Shown here: in pieces, positions 26,185 through 31,814 of the stretch | Numbering within the stretch: position 1 is the stretch's first letter | How the letters are laid out: every line of letters begins with the position of its first letter | NCBI GenBank assembly: GCA_027578815.1 | Contig: JANBTH010000136.1 | Coordinates: forward strand, 1-31,814 | Reading direction: 5' to 3' | Source: Coemansia sp. RSA 1804 | Lineage: Eukaryota; Kickxellomycota; Kickxellomycetes; Kickxellales; Kickxellaceae | Length of the DNA: 31,814 bases | Notes under the pieces: generated by a model | Told to the model about the DNA's origin: nothing | Databases searched by the model: none | Seen by the model: the letters and a program-made list of their open reading frames with translations, nothing else | Made by a program: the position numbers and the translations under genes

Positions 26185-26749
26185 TTTTTTTTCTTTTTTT
26201 GCTGATTGCGTATCCATTAACAAGTTGGTTTTTTTTATTTTGGTTCCACTATTTTAGAAATGTAAGAGAAAAGTATGTATTGGTAGCTAAAGTGTTTTTT
26301 AAATATTCTAATATGACATTCCGCAAAAAGTCCTTATCCTAGCATCGCCATGCAAACTCCACAAGATGACCGCCAAGTAGATTTTCAGAGCGTTGAGATG
26401 GAGCAATAGTTGTTTTTACAGCAGCTCAGACACCATACATATTATAGAGGTTATCTGAGTTAATGGTAATATACACAGAGTCCATATTAATGTAGACATA
26501 GCTTTCCGCCATTACCGAGAAAGAATAGATTTATCGAAAGAACCCATATCCTGACATATAAATAAACAGAAAACCCGTATAGCTAGATTTTTAAAGCCCA
26601 GTCCAGGTTCCAAGTAAGCTGATATAGTAATAATGACAATGGGCGTAAGCCCTCCAAAACCTTTTAACTAGATTTCATACTAGAGTGTTCCTTAAAAACA
26701 TTTAGTGTCCACGCGAGCAAATACACTCGGCATACAATCTAATTGCCAA
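26185..26749. other. spacer after the PT array
   Basis: AT-rich, beginning with T-runs just after the PT8 stop. No gene, repeat or structure could be supported. Confidence 0.45.
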
Positions 26750-27010
26750 TCAACGCAGGCGTGCCTTTTTCTTTTTCATTTTCTCAAATTCCTCCTCCAA
26801 AACCTTTTTTAATTTCTCGTTATGCTTTTTGCATAGTGCGTTTGCATAAGCTTTATAATTGCGGTGAAAGGAGTTGCTGAAGTGGTTTTTTCCACTCGAA
26901 AAGCAATAATAGAGAATGCCTACACTTGCAGACACCTTTATATGTCCATGCTTTTTTATCCTTTGGAAATAGTTGTCAATATCGTTTTTATCTTTTATGG
27001 CATCAAACAT
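26750..27010 (-). CDS. small Lys-rich hypothetical protein
   Basis: This 86-residue ORF starts at a true ATG (27008-27010). The C-terminal half (about 59-86) is a strongly charged helix, LKKVLEEEFEKMKKKKARLR, preceded by a His/Asn/Tyr-rich segment with HRNYKAYANALCKKH. There is no signal peptide or TM segment. I do not recognise the family; a DNA- or RNA-binding basic helix is only a guess. The main support is a good minus-strand TATA box about 140 bases upstream (27146-27153). It may be a chance ORF or a remnant. Confidence 0.35.
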   Translation of the reverse strand: MFDAIKDKNDIDNYFQRIKKHGHIKVSASVGILYYCFSSGKNHFSNSFHRNYKAYANALCKKHNEKLKKVLEEEFEKMKKKKARLR

Positions 27011-27145
27011 GGTGTTGGTGAACTATTGCTTTAATATGGAGATGATTGACTGGTATTCAATGGTGAGCAGTGCTTTCAAGAAGCCAAGAACAAATTGTTA
27101 AATTAACTAGGAAATGGTAAACGAGAAATACAGAGAATGTATGCC

Positions 27146-27153
27146 TTTATATA
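27146..27153 (-). promoter_or_regulatory. TATA box upstream of the 86-residue ORF
   Basis: On the minus strand this reads TATATAAA followed by GG, a strong TATA match 136 bases upstream of the ATG at 27010. Confidence 0.4.
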
Positions 27154-27544
27154 GTAATCTCATCTTTACTTGATGCTATAAAACGTTTTGTTTTAGGGTG
27201 GAAGGAGAACGAAATTAAAAAGAAAACAATTGTATCCTTTGCAATATCTGGCTCAATGGCCCCATCAATTTGCAGTTTTTGTATTTAAAAACCGGTAAAC
27301 GTGTATTTAAAAGAAAATATGTTTTTATAATAAGAATAAATGGTTGGGGGACTCATAAAAGAAGAAAAAGGGAAGAAACCGGAAGAGTATTATATTAAAA
27401 CATTATCCTTGAACAAAGAAAGAACTTACAAGTATAAACAACCCCCTTCTTTTCTGCAACCTCACAAACTTGGTAGCTAGCTCTTTTTCTTTGGTTTTAA
27501 AAAGCTAATTAGATAAAGAACAAAACCCGAGTCATCAAACAAAT
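27154..27544. other. spacer downstream of the ABCG gene
   Basis: AT-rich 3' flank of the minus-strand ABCG gene. No gene was seen. Confidence 0.4.
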
Positions 27545-29590
27545 CTAGAGCCACAAAAAGCGTGGTTTGGCAATCCAGCGCAGTGCGCAGTATGCCACTG
27601 TGTATAATCCAACCCCGATTACGACGTTGAGAAGAACAACAAGCCAGATTGGCAGTTGGTCTAAACCATATGTAGAGAGAACCTCCTTACCGGTGCGGTA
27701 GCAGGAGATCGATGAGTTGCTGCATTTAAACGTTAATCCGTTAAACTCGTTTTGCATGAAGCCCGAGTACGAGTAATAGAATATGCAAATGTACTTTATC
27801 CAACGCAGCACTGGTGTAATTGCGGAAGCGTTGGACAGGTTGCCTGCAAAAAGCATAAGTATAGCCAGTGAAACCGGCGTGATAATATGGGCAACCTCTA
27901 GGGTGCGCACCAACATTGCAATGGCAAACCCGTAGCCGAGAGAAGCAAAGATGATGGCCGAGAGTATGGCCATGCCAATGAAAAACTTTGTCGCGTCGTA
28001 CTGAAGATGTGCAATAAAATACACGCCCGTATACATAATATACAGGGTCAGATACACCAGCGGATAGAAGCTCAGTGCTTTTGCAACAAAGTAGCTCGAC
28101 ATGCGATAAGTGGCGGCGGATCGTTCACGGAAAAGCACGTTGCGACCAGACATAATCATGGTCATGGTTGGGATGGCCACCGGAAACGTACACTGCACAA
28201 CAAGCATGAAGAGCGCGCCAATGCGGTTCTGAATGGATGCCTGGTTGGTTTTCAGCTGGAAAAACACAAACCCCACAAAGATCATCATTGCCAGGCTTTG
28301 GCCAAAGAAGCCTTGCACGAGTGCTCTGTTGCGAGTGGTGAGGACCCAGTCGCGCTTGAGCAGAACAAGAACCTCGCTTATCCAGCTGTTTGTTGGAGGC
28401 GCCTCGTACAGCGCTAGGCCAGCAGTTTCGTGGGTTATTTCCGTGATCACATTGGCGTGGGGTCCATTGTAGTTGCTGCAACTTTTCTCGGAAGTCGGGG
28501 AGGGTGACAAGTATTCGCCATTGTTCTGCAACTCATTAATATTTTTATAATATGTTGTGCTGTTTCTGCTGCTGCTGCTGTTTCTGCTGTCCAATACCGC
28601 TGCTGGCTGTGTATTGGCCAAAGCAATGGCCGAAACAGAGGACGCCTTGATTGGAAGCAACCCAGGGTCGTTGCGACGGAATTCGGAAAAGGAGTCGACA
28701 AGACTTTGCACACGGGTCTCGCTCTCTCTCATAGCTGCAGAAGTTGAAAAGTCAATTGTCATCAGGTCAATGTAAAAGTTGGCCGGGTTTGGGTTAGTCG
28801 ACGGGTAGCCAAGCTGCTCAAAGTAATACAGCGCCCTGGAAGCCTCGCCCATGTACACAAGCTTTCCCTGCGAAAGAAGAATAAGCTTGTCAAACTGGGC
28901 CACTATTTCCGCGCTGGGCTGGTGGATGGTCATAAGCGTGCAAAGATTACGCTTATGACACATCTCCTTTGTCAGCTTGACAACCATTTCAGCAGACGAC
29001 GAATCGAGTCCCGACGATGGCTCATCGAGAACTAGGATTGACGGATCTGTGACAAGCTCAATGCCGATGCTCACACGCTTTCGCTCACCACCGGAGACCC
29101 CGCGCATATTGTTTCCGCCTATTTGTGTGTCTGCAATATGCGACAAACGCAGCTGGCGCATAACCTCGTCCACCCGATTATTCTTTTCTCGGTCAGTGTA
29201 CTTTTCGTTAGGCAAACGAAGCCTTGCAGAAACAGTAAGAGTTTCTTTCACAGTTAGCGTTGCGTACATCAGGTCCTCCTGCTCAACGTAGGCCAACATG
29301 CGCTTGAATTCGCGTGGGTTGCGCTTTGTGCCGTTGAATTTGATGTTTCCGTAGAGCCGTCCGCCTTGGACACGGCCTGCGAGCACGTTGAGCAGCGTGG
29401 TTTTGCCTGCTCCCGACGATCCCATGATGGCCACCAGCTCCCCGGGATATATGCTGCCAGAGATGCTGCTCAGCACTCGGCGGTCGCCGTCTTTGGTCCT
29501 GACATCGTAGTTGAGATTGCTCCAGCTAAGAATTGGATCTGAAAAGCTGTTGTTTCTGGTTGTCCACGTGGACGAGTTTGGTGTTGGCAT
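27545..29590 (-). CDS. ABCG-family half-transporter
   Basis: This encodes a 681-residue half-size ATP-binding cassette exporter in NBD-TMD order (White/WBC type). The NBD contains Walker A GSSGAGKTT (57-65), Q-loop Q104, signature VSGGERKR (165-172), Walker B ILVLDE (185-190), SGLD (193-196) and the switch histidine in TIHQPS (H223). All catalytic residues are present. A Ser/Asn-rich linker (about 310-395) joins it to six TM helices (about 420-675). The last extracellular loop has the family pair of cysteines in FKCSNSSISCYRTG. It must dimerise to work. Substrates of such half-transporters include lipids, sterols and xenobiotics; this one cannot be assigned. Start: ATG at 29588-29590, with a short N-terminal tail before the NBD, as expected. 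Confidence 0.93.
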   Translation of the reverse strand: MPTPNSSTWTTRNNSFSDPILSWSNLNYDVRTKDGDRRVLSSISGSIYPGELVAIMGSSGAGKTTLLNVLAGRVQGGRLYGNIKFNGTKRNPREFKRMLAYVEQEDLMYATLTVKETLTVSARLRLPNEKYTDREKNNRVDEVMRQLRLSHIADTQIGGNNMRGVSGGERKRVSIGIELVTDPSILVLDEPSSGLDSSSAEMVVKLTKEMCHKRNLCTLMTIHQPSAEIVAQFDKLILLSQGKLVYMGEASRALYYFEQLGYPSTNPNPANFYIDLMTIDFSTSAAMRESETRVQSLVDSFSEFRRNDPGLLPIKASSVSAIALANTQPAAVLDSRNSSSSRNSTTYYKNINELQNNGEYLSPSPTSEKSCSNYNGPHANVITEITHETAGLALYEAPPTNSWISEVLVLLKRDWVLTTRNRALVQGFFGQSLAMMIFVGFVFFQLKTNQASIQNRIGALFMLVVQCTFPVAIPTMTMIMSGRNVLFRERSAATYRMSSYFVAKALSFYPLVYLTLYIMYTGVYFIAHLQYDATKFFIGMAILSAIIFASLGYGFAIAMLVRTLEVAHIITPVSLAILMLFAGNLSNASAITPVLRWIKYICIFYYSYSGFMQNEFNGLTFKCSNSSISCYRTGKEVLSTYGLDQLPIWLVVLLNVVIGVGLYTVAYCALRWIAKPRFLWL

Positions 29591-30422
29591 TCTCTTTTTA
29601 ATTAAAAAGTGCAGAGATTGACTACAAGTTAGAATGCACTTTTCTGGTTAAAGTCATAAACGTATACTGGTGCTGGCTGGTAGAAAAGCTAAAAAGTGTT
29701 TGTGTGAATTAGAGAAGTAAATACGTTAACATTTGTTTGTTGACAACTAGTTATTATTTTTTAAAAATAAGTTTGCTCGACCGCGTTGATATTTATACAA
29801 AAATTGATGTAAAAAATAAACGATATAAATATTCCAGCCAATATCACTTTCAGAAACACTGTTTTCTGGTCTACTTTTCCATGTGCTGTCTTGCAGAAAC
29901 AGGCAGACCAAAATGCACAGCCAAATGTCATTGTGATTTACTCTGCATTCCTCGGGGTTTCAACGTAAAAATACGACTCGGTGTTTTTTTGCATCTTCAT
30001 TAAATTCTCGTATTTAAGATATAACAGTAATGGAGGAAAAGAAAGTGCAGTGCACAATTCACATTAAAAATTGCTACGGAAATTAGATTATTCCTACATT
30101 CTCATACACGCTAATGTTCTTGCATACATACATGCAAAAGAAACAATGTGTCCTGGTCAGTGATGTCACCGAGCAAAACAGAAGAACAGTTTTATAACAA
30201 CATTTATATGGAAATAAGAATATTCCATGTTATATTTTTGTTTTCCCTCCCGCTTTTCCCCACAGAAACTGCAAAATAAAAAACAATGGATATTAAATAT
30301 CACAAACTCGCTTGCCATATATGCAACACACATTTTGAGGACAATTGAAAGCGTCGGTTTGTTCTTGAGAGTATTTAGAAATGAGTAAGAAAACAACAAC
30401 AATTCTAAGAAACATAATAATT
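29591..30422. other. spacer between GST and ABCG genes
   Basis: AT-rich. It should hold the ABCG promoter and the GST 3' UTR, both minus strand. The only long plus frame (29737-30003) has no ATG start and is not protein-like. Confidence 0.45.
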
Positions 30423-31130
30423 TCAGGCCACAATCTTCTTGAATGTAACAACCTGCTCCTCAAAGTCAGGTTCAAACTCGGTAAACAGCGGATCGCTCTT
30501 GAACGCACTGTACCAGCAAAGAAACGCAGCGTACGCCTGGGTATCGGGGATTTCAACACCGCGGTAGTGGCGCAGGACACCAAGCACACTAACCGACGAG
30601 GAGAGCACAATTTCAGCAAACCCAAAACGCGCGTCCAACCAGAACGGCCCGCCGTTACTACCGGGGAGCGCCCACTGGTCCTCAAGCGCCTTGCTGGCTT
30701 CGCGCACGGCAGATAAAGCAAGATCAATACTGGCTTTTTGAGCATCCGGGTCGCTGGCCATCAGACTCTTGTAAACGGAGGGCCTAAAGCGGGAGTCGAT
30801 GATATTGATGAAATCGTACAGGCGGGTGCGTTGGGCTGGGTCTTCGGGGATCAGCTTGGATGATGGAAATGCGCCCACTACGTGCTCGATGATCCCCATC
30901 GATTCCGTCACAACCGTGCCATCGGGGGTTCTCAGCGCGGGTACCAGGAGCTTTGGGTTTACTTGGCTGTACCACGACGGCTTGTTGCTCAGGTCGATTT
31001 CTACCGTCTGGTGGGTCGCGCCAACCGCCTTCAGCGCACGCCGCACATGCATTGAAAAAGGACACAGGTGGTTGGCGTACACGGTGTAGCCGGACTTTAG
31101 AAACGGAAATCCTGTGGAGCTCATTGTCAT
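30423..31130 (-). CDS. Cys-type glutathione S-transferase (omega-like)
   Basis: This encodes a 235-residue cytosolic thiol transferase. The N-terminal thioredoxin-like half has HLCPFSMHVRRAL with C23 at the omega-type catalytic position, the cis-proline loop LLVPAL (about 61-66) and the glutathione-contacting ES (76-77). The C-terminal half is all-helical, with FWLDARFGFAEIVL at the usual N-capping region. An in-frame ATG at 31262 would add 44 residues, but a TATA box at 31241-31250 lies between the two ATGs, so the leader should start below it and the first AUG is 31130. The length then matches the family. It should reduce mixed disulfides or conjugated quinones and support detoxification, alongside the ABCG exporter on the same strand. 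Confidence 0.9.
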   Translation of the reverse strand: MTMSSTGFPFLKSGYTVYANHLCPFSMHVRRALKAVGATHQTVEIDLSNKPSWYSQVNPKLLVPALRTPDGTVVTESMGIIEHVVGAFPSSKLIPEDPAQRTRLYDFINIIDSRFRPSVYKSLMASDPDAQKASIDLALSAVREASKALEDQWALPGSNGGPFWLDARFGFAEIVLSSSVSVLGVLRHYRGVEIPDTQAYAAFLCWYSAFKSDPLFTEFEPDFEEQVVTFKKIVA

Positions 31131-31240
31131 CTTGTTTGGCAACGATTCTTTGTCTTGGAAGATGATGGGAGGGGGAACTTTGTGGAAGAAGGAGAAGAAA
31201 GAAATAGAAGTGGAAAGTTCCGTATATGGAATCCACTCGC

Positions 31241-31250
31241 GTTTATAAAC
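31241..31250 (-). promoter_or_regulatory. TATA box for the GST gene
   Basis: GTTTATAAAC (self-complementary) lies about 110 bases before the chosen GST start at 31130 and downstream of the alternative ATG at 31262. It decides the start codon. Confidence 0.5.
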
Positions 31251-31262
31251 GGTACTCGTCAT

Positions 31263-31814
31263 CCATGTTCAGTTTTTTTTTCAGAAACAACATTACCTAT
31301 AAATTGAGCGCAGCTAATGGCATTTTCTACAAAGAGAGTATGTGTGTTAGTGATTGTCAGAAAAGCAAGCTTGGGTGACAAATCAAAACAGCAAAGGCTG
31401 GAAGACCGTTTCAATAGATGTAGGATCGCTATAGTCAAGTACTGTGCTGTACTGTACATACAGTTTTTTATTTTAGTTGCGCAAGTAGCAGTATGTCCAG
31501 ATGCAGAGCGCTTCCTTTGCACCGAATTAATTGCGGGACATGTGTCGACGACATCAAGCCCAACATTTCGGAAAAAACACTTTGTTCGGCTTTGGCGGAA
31601 GCGGGGATTTCCTTGATTATATTGCCTAATCAATCAACGCGAAAGCTTATCCACTAGCTGGAAAAACAAAAAAGGAAAAATGTAAAGGTTCCGCACCTGA
31701 CTCCTCTTTTTATCTTTTTTCTCTTCGTAATTCAAAACCCCTCTAGTTTATCAATTTATGGAAGCAAAAGAAGCATAAGAACGGTGGCAATCATTAGCAA
31801 CATAAAGGATGAGA
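31263..31814. other. right-hand flank, no supported gene
   Basis: Two open frames overlap in opposite directions: plus 31317-31616 (99 residues from an ATG) and minus 31259-31633 (124 codons, no ATG at its start). Neither resembles a known family. The plus frame has a TATA-like CTATAAATT about 15-25 bases upstream, too close to be a promoter. I leave both uncalled. Confidence 0.4.

Noticed and set aside
31131..31262. 44-residue N-terminal extension of the GST
   Set aside because: A TATA box lies inside this interval, and the shorter protein matches the family length.
1..31814. tRNA, rRNA, CRISPR array or telomeric repeats
   Set aside because: No cloverleaf with A/B boxes, no regularly spaced direct repeats and no telomere-like repeat was found on reading both strands.

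Overview
The window looks like nuclear DNA of an early-diverging filamentous fungus. Genes have no visible introns, leaders are pyrimidine-rich, intergenic DNA is AT-rich, TATA boxes are clear, and the gene families are fungal (14-TM MFS, ABCG half-transporter, DUF202, Cys-type GST). Kickxellomycotina (Coemansia-like) would fit, but the taxon is an inference.

Layout. (1) 1-5.2 kb: two paralogous 75/77-residue proteins of unknown function, both on the minus strand, lying either side of a probable decayed retroelement ORF, followed by a long AT-rich leader region. (2) 5.2-8.2 kb: a DHA2-type MFS transporter with a long Gln/Glu-rich N-terminal tail, then a DUF202 membrane protein. (3) 8.8-26.2 kb: the centre of the window, a tandem array of eight paralogous type I membrane proteins, called PT1-PT8 here. 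Each has a signal peptide, a trypsin-fold (S1) ectodomain, a Ser/Thr/Asn/Asp-rich stalk, one TM helix and a cytosolic tail of about 55-80 residues. All eight have lost every member of the catalytic triad in the same way (His57 to Ser/Asn/Thr, Asp102 to Asn, Ser195 to Tyr or Phe), while the structural cysteines, the HPxYN..TL..NNIA strand and the C-terminal helix are kept. Seven of eight tails carry a PPxY or LPxY motif, the type of ligand bound by Nedd4/Rsp5 WW domains. (4) 26.2-31.8 kb: a small Lys-rich ORF, an ABCG half-transporter and a Cys-type glutathione S-transferase, all on the minus strand.

Interpretation. PT1-PT8 look like an expanded family of pseudoprotease surface receptors or adaptors. 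The architecture (head, mucin-like stalk, single TM, short tail) resembles fungal wall sensors of the WSC/MID2 type, and the PY motifs resemble Rsp5 adaptors that control transporter turnover. Both readings are hypotheses. PT1-PT3 (526-544 aa) form one subgroup, PT4 is intermediate, and PT5-PT8 (439-454 aa) form a tight recent subgroup with shared upstream motifs; PT7 is inverted. The array lies among efflux and detoxification genes (MFS, ABCG, GST), which may be coincidence.
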